A stretch of DNA of 64,000 nt from Glandiceps talaboti (GCF_964340395.1 NC_135556.1:7931001-7995000), one strand, 5' to 3'. Shown: positions 14,191 to 27,241, counted from the stretch's first letter. Program-made: numbers and translations. Notes: generated by a model from the sequence alone, not told the origin.

Positions 14191-15784
14191 AGATTCCCTG
14201 ACAGGTGGGGTGGGGGTTCGCCCTCACTAAATGCAATAGCAGTCATTTTCTTCAAACCTAAAATTAGATTATGATTTCCTGCAGTGATGATTGAATATGG
14301 TAATTATGTGTACATCATAACTCAACCTCCAAGTCAGTTCTAATCATGTGGTGATGCCACCTCACACAGTGGCAAAAATTGAAAACCCAAAAAGAATTTG
14401 GGCTTGATTTCTGGCCGAAGCTTGATTAAAATAAACAACCGCTACCGAAATACCAGGCGTGGTAGCTGAAACATGAGTACAAAATCCCAAACGAATAGAT
14501 TTTGGGCTAACACTGTAAGCATTATATCACTGTGCACTGTCAACTGATTTGCACATTAGTAGAAACCTTCACTATCATACCGGATCGATTATACATGTAT
14601 TTTTTGTCAGTGTTCTGTTCATTGCAGCTGGTGTGATGTCTGCGTCTACATGTGTAACATGACCGAACTACTGTAAATACAGGCACACAGGAACTTTCAG
14701 GGGGTAAAGTAAAGGTTATCAGTGAAGTCAAGAGGTGGGGATTATCAACAAATAGGAGAGTGGGCAAGTCAACTCTCCCTTTTCAATTACCCATGTTTCC
14801 TGCCCTCAGTAGGATTTGAACCATCACAGATTTCAATTAGTTGAAGTAACTGTGGCTGGTGGCTGGATCATTCTAAATGAACTCCTTCATGGTATCTTAC
14901 CTTCCCTTCACATCTAAATATACATGTTATTGCTCCTACAACACTAATCCTTCATATGACATACCGCACCACCTCTGGTATGTGCACCCCACCTTAATCT
15001 TTGACCTTGATCAAGTGTTCCTTCAGAATGGCTTTCTAATCCACGTACCCTACCCACTGCAAGATCTTAAGCTCCAAAAGTCAAAGTGGTATAGTATACA
15101 CGTTTGCACAGAAATCATTTCATTTTCTTAAGACAATACAGATTTGTACATACTTAATCTTGTACATACATCATATAATCCTTTCATCTACCAATGAAAA
15201 CAGCATCTCTAAGTACAACATTGGTATCCCAGTCTACACATACCCTTCACTTTAAAACACATACATGTACATAAGTTTACATGTTACTTCTGGCACCTGT
15301 AACAATAGTAATATTGTCCCTGCATACAAATTTCAATTGATCACCATTTCAAATACTATGGTTGTATATATCACTGACTGTTCATTCTTGTGTCTTGTCC
15401 CTTTGTTTTCCCTGACTTTCCATTTTTTTAGTTTCCCAACTGCAATTTGTCTGCTATCCTAAATCAATATAAGGTTACAACAATATGCCATTGTGTTATG
15501 AACTTATCAAAATAATAATCAATGATCATTTTCCTTATTAACCCACAACATATTAACAATGTTCATTTTTATAGCGTTCTTTCCCATTAGCTTTACTGTT
15601 ACAACTATTACAGATAGTGATACACCTGGTGTGGATGTATAGCTTCCTGAGGAGCATATTACATGTACAAGTACAGTCCATTGCAATCTCTGGAATAGCC
15701 TGTAAAGATATGTAGCGTTGTTTAGCCCTATCAAGTTTCTGTGATACAGTTGATAGCTTGTCAATAATGTATCTTACAGACTAC

Positions 15785-15935
15785 CTCTGGAAGTGCATAG
15801 GATTAAAGCATTCACATAGCAACCTCTATCCTACCTGGTCCCCGATTATATAGCTGGATTGACTGAGACACAATTGTGGTTTAAATCTTGCCCCCAAGGA
15901 CTTATTTAGTTTATATTCAGAAAGAACTGCTATAT
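15785..15935 (-). repeat. SINE-like fragment (minus orientation)
   Basis: Shares CCTCTATCCTACC, TGGTTTAAATCTTGCC and CCAAGGACTTATTTAG-like words with the reverse complement of 59040-59250 and with 30430-30600. No tail is seen. Confidence 0.5.
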
Positions 15936-15954
15936 ATAATAGTAGCAACATCAT

Positions 15955-16120
15955 AGACATTCTCGCAAGCCTGCTCACATTATTTCTGCTGAAGCAGTTT
16001 ACGATGTTGCATCATAGGTAACTGCATCATAGGTATTCTCGCAAGCTACAGCACATACAAATGTATTTCTGCTGAAGCAATTTACCACATTGCATTGTAG
16101 GTATAGCTGCATCATAGGTG
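15955..16120. repeat. Degenerate tandem duplication, about 74 bp unit
   Basis: ATTCTCGCAAGC, ATTTCTGCTGAAGCA and TTGCAT-ATAGGTA words recur in the same order twice. Confidence 0.7.
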
Positions 16121-16972
16121 TCTATTGTGCACATTCTAGACTGTTGACACATACATCTTGTCCTTCCACCCTCATTTTGCCATCTCATCACGTCTGTTGT
16201 GGCTGATAGGGTGGGTCAGACACAACATAATATATACTTTTCCCACCAAATGTCACCTTCATCAATCATGCATATTAATTCCTTGTCACGATTTTTTACT
16301 CCCAGACTAACATAGAAGAAGCCATGACCTAGTTACAAATAGTTCCACACACTTCTCACCATCTAAAATGTCAATAAGTACAGTTCACAAAAGTGACCCC
16401 AGCTCACTCCTAAATCATGCACTTTTTTCTGCCCTCATTGACACACTTTTTAATACCAGGGGTCATAGACAGGTTTACCATTTGTTTACATTTTTACATA
16501 AAAGTAATGCCTGACTCGTTTCCACATATGCTTGAAAATCCATTAGACTATTAACATAGTAACTGAAATATCCCTTGATATTTTTTTTTTTATATCAGGA
16601 TGTTGTCCAGTCGGCTAACTCTCTGTAGAGATACATGTTTTCACTCAAAATTTGACCCATTGTACACAATTTGAGATTTTTGGAGTAGGTACATGTACAT
16701 GCAAGTGCCGAAAAACCCCATAAGGAAATGGTTAAGCCAATTCATAATTTTCTATTTATGTACTACGTTGTTAATTACATAATTGGTTAATTGTACACAA
16801 GGAAATGGTAAAACCATCATTGTCATAGACATTTGTTATTTGCAGTGATGGTCACTGACTAGTCTGGCCTGGATGTTGTCATAAGTCATAGTTTACTCAT
16901 GGAAAACAAGCAATGAATCTTATTTACTATTGAGATAATCTGATAAGACCATAGTTGGGTAGTGCAGCCCAT

Positions 16973-17050
16973 CTATTCAGTGGATCTGTGACTGCTATCC
17001 CATCCATGGATACAGAATGTATGTAACAGAGTCACGGATCCACTGAGTAG
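16973..17050. repeat. Fold-back repeat with 21-bp stem
   Basis: CTATTCAGTGGATCTGTGAC and AGTCACGGATCCACTGAGTA are inverted with one or two mismatches, separated by about 36 bp that contains a small palindrome (CCATGG). Related words (ATCTGTGACTCCACTAC) occur at 13333-13350 and, more diverged, at 22051. Confidence 0.7.
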
Positions 17051-18558
17051 ACAACTAGGCTAAGGTACTCATTTTAGATAATTATGTTAGTTGAATCCAG
17101 TTGTGATGGTTGCACGTCAAAGTTAAACAAGTTACATTTTCATATTAAAATGTCAAAAATAGCTGGCAGTGTTTGTAATTACTTTATTCATTCCAAATAA
17201 CTCAATTTTTTAATAGAGAAAATTACTTTTATTATCAATGGCTGCTGACTCATGCCTAAGTCTTCAACATCAATTGCTTCACTCATATATACCACCCTTG
17301 TTGTTCTAGTGAACCTCGGCCATATCAGTCAGTTTAATACTGTCACATGAATGACTGATAAATTTTATTTCCTTTTCAAAAGTTTGAAGGCTGTCCCAAC
17401 AACACTTTCTTGTTGCTTTAACCTTTTGATAATATATAGGTCACAACCTACCTAGGATAACTACTCAGATAAAATGTATGATGTGATATCTCAACTTTTG
17501 ATTTTTATCTTGCAATTGTTGATTTTAGATATAAATTTATGACCTTAACAATCAGTGTGTGTGTAATACAAGGGCTCAGATTTAACATTGACACTTGGTA
17601 GGATTTTAGCCAAGTGAACTTGTTTCAGTTCGTTTCTATATTGATTTCCACAGTCTAACAGCTAGACTACAAGTACAACCTTACAACTTATAATACAAGT
17701 TATAAATTTGGTAGTCTAGATATGGTTAGTAGTCCATGTGTTCTGTACTACTGCTAATTTGGTAGTCTATAAAATAGTCTCTGTGTCTTTGACTACTGCT
17801 ATAATTAAAGTTCGAGCCCTGGACACCAACTTAAAATCGGCCTATATACAGTTCAAAGTTTAATGTGTGAACTTTTTTGGCCTTTTTCTTTCAATACACA
17901 TTTGACGAATTGTTTGATGATTTTAATGAATGATCGATCACATGTCTATCTATTTATTTATTCACTTTTTATCTTCGTTTTTTACCTTTACTTATTTATA
18001 TCTAAATATTTATTTATGTTTAGGTTCAATCGTAAAATCGCACTCTCGTTTACAGATTGATGTTACAACGTTCACTCCGCTCACCTGAGGTATCGTGCAT
18101 GCATGCAAGGATTTCGCTACGGCCAACTAAATGCATAGTATAGATTTTTGTAACGACTAAACATGTCAATTGTTATTTAGTGCATGGCACGTGTTTTATA
18201 GAGAAAACTCTTTTTTTTCTTTGCACCATTGAAAATGTGTCAACGTTCCATTGTTTGCATTCCACTGCAGGGCGTACGAACTAGATACGTAATGAAACCG
18301 CCAAACCGAGCAATAAAATTGTCCCTGAATAGAGGACATGCGGTCTTAGTACTGATAACTTTTGTTCACAACTGTACTTCGACAGAAATTTCGAAAGTAA
18401 AATCCTAATTCTTTTACTTGTCTAATACCAGCAAGTGATCATGTATGCAATCATGCACACGTGTACGTGCACGGCATCACTCTTATATACTGATTACTTG
18501 TAATATGGGTCACCTAATATGAGCGCCAAACTAAAATAGTAAGAACTGTGTAAAGTAC

Positions 18559-18661
18559 CTGCAAGTTTTCTTCGCCTGCTCTTGTAAACGAAGCGATCCC
18601 ACGCCCTTCTTGGCTTAATTCTTCTCTCCGTGGTGCTTAGAGATCGTACAAGTCTTGACAT
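18559..18661 (-). CDS. Gene B, first coding exon (basic N-terminus)
   Basis: Minus-strand ATG at 18661-18659 has A at -3 and opens 34 codons plus one base before a CAG|GTACTT donor at 18558. The peptide starts MSRLVRSLSTTERRIKPRRA and continues WDRFVYKSRRRKLA, with very many Arg/Lys and almost no acidic residues. This could be a mitochondrial presequence-like N-terminus or the basic cytosolic tail of a signal-anchored protein. The last base (G) plus the first two of the exon at 215 (GA) make Gly, giving KLA-G-NQLIDD, so the two exons join in phase over an 18.3 kb intron. An intervening exon cannot be excluded. The frame is open upstream to at least 18715 but has no earlier ATG. The location in CpG-richer DNA with CCAAT and GC boxes upstream supports a true gene start. 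Family not recognised. Confidence 0.5.
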
Positions 18662-19100
18662 TTTCAACGCAACTCGTATATAAACAATCGAAGTTAGCGA
18701 TTTGTCCAAGTTCACTTATCCACACAACGAACAAGCTGCACAGCGTCTCTAGCTGCATGCAAGTTTTCCACAGTCAAACGATCTGCAACGTCGTTGAGCA
18801 GCATAAATACAACGATAAAGAGTCGAACTTCTCGCTTCAAAGTCCTACAAGGAATACAGCACAGGGAAATGTGCTGGGACGACGATCAATGATCATAGGA
18901 CTTCTGCTTTGTTTAGAAAATGGACCATTTGAACTTGAAATGGAGTGGGCGGACCAACTAGCACAATGGGATGTTCTGATTGGCCACGTCGTGTTGACCA
19001 TGGGAAGTTTCGCATAGGGGTGTTTAGGTACACGGAGTGCAGTGAACGCAACCAGAAGTATTTTCCTGTGAGAAATTGATCGCCAAGACACAACTTATGT
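18662..19100 (-). promoter_or_regulatory. Candidate promoter of gene B
   Basis: Sequence upstream of the gene B start codon is visibly richer in CpG than the rest of the window. On the minus strand it has a CCAAT box (seen as GATTGG at 18978-18983 on the plus strand) and a GC box (GGGCGG at 18947-18952). A TATATA word near 18677 is only about 15 bases from the ATG and is probably not a TATA box for it. The assignment is inferred from composition and motifs; no transcript evidence is available. Confidence 0.4.
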
Positions 19101-21097
19101 ACGATACTCTCGTAAATTCCATAATATCATCGTCCAGTGAAATTATAATGAAAATAATTATTTCCTTTGACCACTAACAAACACAACGAGATTTAGTTTT
19201 TTCATACGCTGATCTACGTAAATCTTTTTAAAGTTACTTTCAGAGAAAAAAACACTTCCACATGCACGTTGGCATGTATTTATTACAGTCTGTAAAATCG
19301 CGATATTGATTTACAAGTTCTGTACATGATAGATAGAAACGACTGGCCGGATGTTGATACATTTTCTTTGCCATGACGAGCCGGAATGAAAGTTTTAGAT
19401 AATTTTTTAATGAAGCACTTCCGTCGTCAACTGAGAAAAATTTCGCAATTTATGATAAATATAAGCACAGATGCAAGTGAAGATTTCTTAAAGTTTAAAT
19501 AATAACACGGTGTGTTTGTTGTTGTTTAATTTATTATAAGCAGAAGATGAGAAATGTCGACATAAATGGGTTTTACAGAGCGACAAATAGTAGAACAGAA
19601 ATATTCTAAACAGGAAGTCGACTCTGAAGATCTGATGTCCAGGCCTAATACTTTGAGATGTAACGGCTACGGCGAATTCCATGGATGGATTACTGATACA
19701 TCCACGCGTATTCCGCATTCACCTTGTTTCTGTGATGAAATACCCACGTTTCCTGTCCACTTCCCGCCTTTTTTGCTGATTTTACAAGATGTTGTTTCTT
19801 CGTATTTTTCCTTAAACTAAAACCATTTGGCATTGAATGCAATCTCGGTAATCTACAACATAATATTGAATATTAGACCAGTGCGTTGTCAATGTAATAT
19901 TATACTACTAGTATTCATGACTTTAAAAAATAGGCCACTGTAATGTGGTGAACATCAATGCGCAAATTCTAAATGTTATCTTTTCGTTCAACTTTTAGCT
20001 TATTGCAATATATTACTCTGTAAACTTTAACATCGCATCGATGAAATAAAAGACTGTATGAATAAATACACGTTTCCTGTTGCAGTAGTAAACCACATCG
20101 CAATACTTCCTACCACTTTACACGTATACTGTCTGTAATGTCATTATATGTCACGCTCCGGTCACGATCGGAAGTCTTCAATACCGTATGATTGCACATA
20201 TGTCGTATCGACAGCTGTTTGCTGAGTCGATCGCGAAAAATATTGACGATGACAAAATATAAACAATGACGTAAACGCAAAAGGGTGACAATCTCCGAAC
20301 AATATTACTTTTATTTATCCATTTGTGAACAATCTTTGTTATTATAAGCTTACGCGTGATCATTTTGCGCCATTTCTAGAGTTTTATGCCCGATGTCGGG
20401 CCATCAAAAGAATTACGGGTAGGCCTAACACAGATACCTAACGCCTATAACCAATACGCTTATATTTTACGATACTGGCCATGGAGGTATAAACTACATC
20501 AATGTCTGAGCTAATACGACTATTGAATAACATTCGGGTGTAGACATAACAGTCCAGGACCTGTAACAGTCAGACAAAAGTTAAACATGATAACTAGCAG
20601 TGAAAAAAAATAGATTGAAAGCAATTTATTCACAACCCTTCCACGCTCATGAAATTATCTACGAGATGCGAAGATGATTTATTAGAAATCAAAGCACCCT
20701 TCAAAGAAAGCGAACATCGTAACTGCCAAGACGTTCTCAAGGTTATGCAGATTATAGAGGACGCTGTGATCTACGCCAATTAAAAGGACGTCGCGTCACA
20801 TCGCACCGACTTAATGCGATACTTCACCGTACTTGTATAAGTGATGTAGAATTTCCGGTAAGATGCGGTTTGCCAAGGACAAGATTTGCTGCAGCAAACT
20901 TCCTATCGCTTGAAAGTTTATTTATTTATTCATTTACGTATCTATTTATTTGCAAAACAACTTTAGGAAATTGGCCTACACTACGGAGAAAGTGCACTCG
21001 TGTGCTCACATGCGTGTCGCAGAGTTTCAATAATTCAGTGTGTGTGCCGCAATTTGTGGTACAATAAAATGCTTACAATGGCTACATTAATATCATT

Positions 21098-21139
21098 TTG
21101 ATTATTATTATCATTATTATTATTATTATTATTATTATA
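21098..21139. repeat. (ATT)n microsatellite
   Basis: Run of ATT/TTA units on the plus strand. Confidence 0.9.
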
Positions 21140-22865
21140 ACAAGACAATGATTTCATCAAAGTTAACTAGCTATACTGTAAGTATTTTGTTGTAATTCCA
21201 TCGGCGATTTACTGGGGCAATGGGAGTAGGTCATGCGCACGTAGAGGAAATTGTCAATTACTTCGTATCAAACCTAGCTCTGGAAATATACGCTACGGAT
21301 CCACGCACTCCAACACATCTCTCCGTATTACACTCCCGGATTACACTACGCCAGAGATTTGCTGGGGGTGGGGGTGTTACATTTCCACCCAAATGTACTA
21401 GTGTGTACTAAATGAGTAATTCGTCCCATTTTGATACTTACGGAGAAGCATTCAAACTTTCAAAGCCACAGATATACCCTACACTATTTTTTTGTCAGAT
21501 CTATACATATTTAGGAGTGATAGTTTCTTTTTTGTAATCCAAGCTTGTACAATGATAGAATTATATAAACCAACACTTGTTGAATTTTAACGAATTTAAT
21601 TTACAATAGCCAGTAATTATTTATTGTCATCTGTAGTTTTACACCTACATGGCAGAATAAAATGACAATAACTTATGTAACAATCACAAGTCATCAATGA
21701 CATGGTCACCTGTCAAATATTGATCACATGAATGGAAGGAGGCATAAATTTAAAACAACAATGAAATACAGTATATTATATTATCTAGCCGGATTTCACA
21801 TGTTGCGACTATTTCAAATGATAAATACAGTAGAAAAGGACTGTGTTGTGAATGTGTCTGCTTTAAAATATATATTAAAAGAAAAAGTAATTTTTTAATT
21901 TAACTGAAAATTATGTTTTATATCATTGTTATGTAATCGGGGGCAATAAAAGTCATGTAAAATATGTTTAACACATATCTAAATACGTGTATGACCTTCA
22001 ACAAAATTAATCGGTCCACCTACTGACAACTTAGCCTGTCTACTGGCTGGCTCTGGGACTCCACTACACTTGTGAAAAAGTTTAGCAAACTCACACATCG
22101 AGCAAGCAGACAGACTATTTATAATGTAGAACAACTGGGAAAACAGTACAGCTTTGACAACCAGACTGTGAATACTATACCCGGTTTATAACCTAGTACA
22201 GTCATGTCTACTCTAGTGGGGATTTTGACTCATTAACTTTAGTATAGTGGGAAGACAAAACTCAAAATGCCCCCATGACTTGATTCTCTGCTACCTGGTT
22301 TAATGAAATAAATTTGATCTGTTGTATATCAATAAAACAATGTTAATACATATCAATTGTCCAATGTAACTCTATGGTACCTAATAAAGCCTTGAAAACG
22401 TGACAAAGCTATATAATATTATTAGCACCAGGCAAGTCATTAAACCACTTATCTTGGCAAAGACACACATCTGTTATGGCAACACTTGAAACCCTGTTTT
22501 CAACTGATATCATTTTAAGATAACCCAGATTAAGAGTTCTGGTAGAAATTAAAGTTAGAAAAGGACAGGATATTTAACAGACTGAAATCCATTTGCGGCA
22601 CAGTGAACTGATAAAGAAACAAACTTAGTTACCAGTATCCAATGATCTCAAATAGTTGACTTTTTAATGGTCTATTTTCATCTATGAATGGACTATTGAT
22701 AGTTGTTGAAATGAGAATGTGGCTGATTTCCCTGGCTGGATGACAGCAGTGTTACAATTATAGTTTCAGTGATTGACACATATTAGACTCCGACACCATT
22801 ACCCGACATCTTGACTGGCTAGGTTTCAAACTGTGGTACTGCATGGGTGTATGTTTATCACAGTT

Positions 22866-22946
22866 TAGTCTGGATCCCAACATGGTTTCTAACTATTAAA
22901 GTGAGTGGAGGTGTGAATGGTAACATACCATATAGGAAATAGACTA
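22866..22946. repeat. Short TAGTCT...AGACTA element, copy 1
   Basis: Starts TAGTCTGGATCCCAACATGG, has GAGTGGAGGTGTGAATGGTA and ends ATAGGAAATAGACTA; the ends are inverted to each other. Other copies at 23698-23789, 25449-25528 and (reversed) 61940-62011. Confidence 0.7.
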
Positions 22947-23295
22947 ATCACAGTCAGGACAATTTGTAAAATTGTGCAGCATACACCATATATAGTGTAA
23001 ACTTAGATATTTTCTCAATTAGAAACTTTTGAGATTGTAGTTCCCAAAGATTAATTTTTACTAATTACCAGACTGGTACGTTGTTTTCATGTACAAGAAG
23101 GCACTAGTTATATATATCTGTTTTTGTTATCTAGCGAAAAGGCAGAACTTTCCAGGTTTACAGTAACCTATATTCATAAAAGTTTCTGATACATAGTTTT
23201 ACATGTATGGTTAAATTCTCAGTGCCAGGTTCTCAAAGTTGTGTTAGCAGTTAAAATTAGGGTAAGAAAAATAGTTGTCTGGCAGAGATGTAGTG

Positions 23296-23370
23296 TAGAT
23301 ACTATTCATGGCCTTGAATCTCAAGATCAGGCTTCACCCTGAGATTTGGAGCCATAGATAGCATCAAGAC
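23296..23370. repeat. Hairpin repeat, copy
   Basis: CTATTCATGGCCTTGAATCT pairs with GAGATTTGGAGCCATAGATA in inverted orientation with a short loop. Confidence 0.6.
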
Positions 23371-23697
23371 TCAGGAGAGTCCAGATACCAACATGTCTAG
23401 TCAAAAGTCCCTCAATCAGCACAAAGAGTTGTTCATCCAATCAGTGAACCCCAACTCTTATAGTTATGTAAACAGTGTATAAGTAGCATCCTGAGCTGAC
23501 AAATATACCATATTTTGACTTACATAACTGCCCAAATAATCACTAACTTTATGAGGGACTGTGTTATTGGTTAGAATTTCGAGATTGATTAACAAAGACA
23601 TGATGTTAATGATTGTGTGGGTGACTGTGGATGAATTTTGAATTACATCTCATGCATCTCAGGACTTCTAGAGTAACGTCATTTTGACAATACTGTC

Positions 23698-23789
23698 AGT
23701 GGAGGTGTAAATGGTAACAATACTGTATAGGAACTAGACTATGTGAGTGGAGGTGTAAATGATAACGACACCGTATAGGAACTAGACTA
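23698..23789. repeat. Tandem pair of right halves of the TAGTCT element
   Basis: Two 46-bp copies of AGTGGAGGTGTAAATG...GTATAGGAACTAGACTA, the same right half as in 22866-22946. Confidence 0.75.
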
Positions 23790-24419
23790 GACCTCAGACC
23801 ACTTGGTCTGAGACTAGACTCAGCAGAAAGGGGGGACAAGAACAAAAAGAGTGATTCCAATTCATCATTAGGATGCCAATGAATCAGATATACCCCAGAT
23901 TTGCAATTAAACCTAAGTCTTTAATTAAATTCCATCACATACACACTAAATCTCAAACTTATTAACAAGTGTACACCTCAGATCTTATATCATAGCACCT
24001 TCATTAGTAAGATAACATATATTAGTATCTAAGTACACAAATACACACCAAATTATATCTGATCAAACAGAAAAACTTGACTGATTTTAATTTGAAAATC
24101 TACACGCTCTATAATTTAGTAGTGAGCTGGTGGCAGTATAAGAGATGGGAGATGTTGAAGATTATATCATCAGGCAATATAGAAAACTTTGATAATAGTA
24201 TAAATGAAGAGGTAGATTTCTGCTGAAGTTAACTAGAAGACCATAATAACATTAGATTACAGTGTAGTAAAGTTTTAGATGTGTGTAACTGTGGCTTCCT
24301 GTCTTGATCCCTGTAGCCTGCATGCCAACAACAGAGATCTGAAAGATTTGATGAAGGCAAGCACTAAACTATGACCCCATAGCCCTTCATTAGAACTACA
24401 GTGATATTCAATACTCCAA

Positions 24420-24600
24420 TATGTTGTCTATGCTATTATCAAACAGACAGACATCATTTCCTCGTGTTATTGAGGTGCTGTCAACCAAGCGGTTCTTATG
24501 CAGTTTTTCAGTGGACGGACAATTAACAGGTGGGGAGCAAATAAGGAAGAATTATGATGGGGAAGTCCTGATTTTGATAAAGTGTAAAGTAACGCTCATT
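24420..24600 (+). repeat. Dispersed repeat segment related to 62800-62960
   Basis: Shares TTCTTATGCAGTTTTTCAGT-like, GGAAGAATTATGATGGGGAA and GTCCTGATTTTGATA words, in the same order, with 62820-62960. The 79-codon plus-strand open frame is part of this repeat. Source element not recognised. Confidence 0.55.
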
Positions 24601-24826
24601 GTTTTGTTTTGTTTTTGTTTTGTTTTTTGTTGTTTTTTTGGGGGGGACGATTCTATTTAAAACAAAATTTTGGTATGAACATATCCACAAATCTAACTGT
24701 TGGCTGCATCTGATTATTGGTTTGACAAAATTCAATTTCAACAAGATATCTACAGTATAAATTGGTATATACTTAACTTCTAATCTAAGATGACATATAC
24801 ACTGATGAAATTGATTCCAAATTCAT

Positions 24827-24966
<140 letters not shown>

Positions 24967-25448
24967 ATTCAGATATCCTTTGATCCATTATGCAATTCAA
25001 CAGAGAGACTGTTTACTTACCACTGGTCATTTTCACCTCAAAATTCATATTCTAGCTGTTCCTTAATATAGGAGTGCAGTCAAAATTGAAACTGATGGGT
25101 ATACTAGTGTCATTGAAGAGTTTAAATAGTAACTCTGTATCTATGACATCACAAAGAGACAGTGATATTGTCACCTGGGTAGTCATGCAGAACCCCTAGG
25201 TGACAGGAAGCATCGGAACATTGACAACTTCCTGTATATCAATCATATAAACTAATTGATATGATTGGATTACGTTCTGTGGCAGATAAAGCCACACTTG
25301 GAATCTTAAGAATTAGGGATTTCTTCTTCTAAGAAATTCTGTGTTTTGTTTATTTGACTAAGGGTGGACAATTACAATGTAAACAGTCAAGACTGTTGCA
25401 CCCATAAATTCAGCATATTGTTGAAAATGGCAGTCGCTTCTTTGCATG

Positions 25449-25528
25449 TAGTCTGGATGCCAACATGGTGTGGTCTCTATATAACTAAACCACACGGGGG
25501 AGGTGTAAATTGTATAGGAACAAGACTA
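25449..25528. repeat. Short TAGTCT...AGACTA element, copy
   Basis: Starts TAGTCTGGATGCCAACATGG and ends TATAGGAACAAGACTA, with GAGGTGTAAAT inside. Confidence 0.75.
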
Positions 25529-25954
25529 CTTTGCATGTGTATATGGAGAATGTTTTGAGTGAGACTGCATGTGTGTATGCATGCATGCTAAAATGTGAGT
25601 GGGATGGGGATGGGGGTGGGGGTGGTGTCATGATGCTTTGATTCAATGTGAAACTAAGTGTAATCCTCGTCAGAATCAGGAAATACCAGAGTCAGGAAAT
25701 ACCGGGATATCGCTTCCTTTTTCTTCTTCATTTACATACATGACTAATATATCAGTCAATGCTAGTTTCTATTTGAAGTCAAGAACAAATCTTTCTAATT
25801 TGTTAGATTAAAAACCTAGTATTTCTGATGATACATAATATTAAATAATATATTCCCTATGATGTATTTTGTGATATTGAGAATTTATTTGACAAAATGT
25901 TCTACTTCAGTTAGTACTGAATGATGTCCTTTCCAAAGTTTCTTCTTCAAGTAA

Positions 25955-26340
25955 ACAATGTGCGTTTCTCTGTTTTCAGAGAACAGATCACAGTTCATTA
26001 TGGCTGAATCAGAGATGACATTTCCAGTCATTCCTGGAATCACGTTTCTCATTCTTTTTAGCAAAACTCTTAACTATCATTTAAAACTTATGTACACAAT
26101 TAATAACATGTGTTTCCCTTGCTTCCAGTGACACGCATCAGTTCTATGTCAATCAAAGACGACAGTTCCCAATTATTCCTGGAATCACATTTCTTATTCC
26201 ATGGACTTTCGGGGAAGTCTCTTGGCATCACTTAAAGTACACATGTTAACAACACGCATATTCCCTTGCTTTCAGTGAAACAGACAGTTCAATGTCAAGA
26301 AAAGCCGACAGTTTTAGTCATTCCTGGAATCCAGGAAATC
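25955..26340 (+). repeat. Three degenerate copies of a 130-170 bp unit with exon-like look
   Basis: Each copy has a pyrimidine tract ending TTTCAG or TTCCAG (near 25980, 26130, 26275), then CAG/GACAGTTC-type sequence, then CAGT-ATTCCTGGAATC. Copy starts are about 150 bp apart. The splice-acceptor-like preface makes them resemble tandemly duplicated plus-strand exons, but no sustained frame is shared, so they are listed as a repeat. Confidence 0.6.
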
Positions 26341-27115
26341 TATCAGTATGAATGGATCACTTCATTGTAAGAGTGGTGGTGGTGGTGATGGTGATACACC
26401 AAGACTTGGTATTGCTAGTGTCTAAGTTTCATGGTATCAGAGAGATTATTTTTGAATTTAGAAAACAAATTTCAATACACCATACTGTAAGATGATATGG
26501 ACTCCCTTATAATCAAATACATATGGCTATACTCATAAAATACTTTTGTATAAGCATGTATTCTGTGGGAAACTTATAGCCCGCCTGTAAGATAGTTACA
26601 CCCATGCCATCAACTAATATCAATCACTCAGGTTTAGAAGCCTGATAGGGCTGTATAATATGACAAATGCACAAACCAGAATAGTATGATGGACACAGAA
26701 TTAACCTTCCATCACATATTTACACTCAACATCTCAAGCTGGGAAACACATACAAGATGGTACTCAGTACCTCTCATTGATTGTTCCTTTTACCTTGGAA
26801 AATTTGATTTTAAAATTCCATGTCCACCATGGGTTTTTAAAGTTCAATACTGCAAGTTACATATGCACCACAATATTATACATTTCATGACACCACACAG
26901 ACAAGAAAGTTTTTTCCATGATGTCACACAGTAACACAAATGACCTGGATTTGAATTCTCCTCAGGAGACAGCTTATGGTCTATTGGCTATTATAACCAA
27001 TATATCACAATCCTACATCAGAATGGTTTCCTTTTATATACGTAAGTCTGCATGCACACAGTGTTTGAAGGCAAACTTATAAACCACCATAAAATAATCT
27101 ATGGTCAACACTTAC

Positions 27116-27152
27116 CTGCTTGTTCTCTTGGTGAACGGACCTCTTCCAACAC
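27116..27152 (-). CDS. Candidate gene A exon (37 nt)
   Basis: Minus-strand acceptor cttattcttattttag and donor AAGCAG|GTAAGTG are the best splice pair in this part of the window. All three frames are open. In phase 2 it reads CWKRSVHQENKQ; in phase 0 it reads VLEEVRSPREQA. The correct frame depends on which upstream candidates are real. It may instead belong to a different minus-strand transcript. Confidence 0.4.
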
Positions 27153-27198
27153 CTAAAATAAGAATAAGAAAAACTGCATGTAAAATATAAATTGCTAT

Positions 27199-27241
27199 AC
27201 CAATCCATCCATCTGTCCATCCATCCATCTGTCCATCCATG
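27199..27241. repeat. (ATCC)n short tandem repeat
   Basis: CCATCCATCTGTCCATCCAT units, close to the exon-like segment at 27116-27152. Confidence 0.85.

Larger units (their letters stand above)
216..18558 (-). other. Long intron of gene B (18.3 kb), repeat-rich
   Basis: No convincing coding exon was found between the two gene B exons. The interval holds the 42-bp tandem array at 3.4 kb, an inverted-repeat element at 5.55 kb, hairpin repeats at 13.2 and 13.4 kb and 17.0 kb, a SINE-like fragment at 15.8 kb, microsatellites, and AT-rich unique sequence. Two exon-like minus-strand pieces with good splice signals (11824-11782, 43 nt; about 8450-8420, 31 nt) do not fit the phase of the direct join and are treated as unproven. 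Confidence 0.4.
18000..20900. promoter_or_regulatory. CpG-richer island around the gene B start
   Basis: CG dinucleotides are frequent here (for example 18240-18360, 18590-18820, 19320-19400, 20150-20450, 20640-20850), whereas most of the window is CpG-poor. In invertebrates with mosaic methylation, CpG retention often marks unmethylated promoters. Several open frames here on both strands (for example 18655-19017 plus and 19566-19820 plus) have no splice or domain support and may be by-products of composition. A divergent plus-strand gene starting here cannot be excluded. Confidence 0.35.

Noticed and set aside
14800-14840. tRNA-like word (AGGATTTGAACC)
   Set aside because: No cloverleaf could be traced around it; more likely a SINE fragment.
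25017-25090. Strong minus-strand donor (AGTG|GTAAGT) near 25020
   Set aside because: The longest upstream exon choice has stops in all three frames; a shorter choice is open but does not match the phase of neighbouring candidates.
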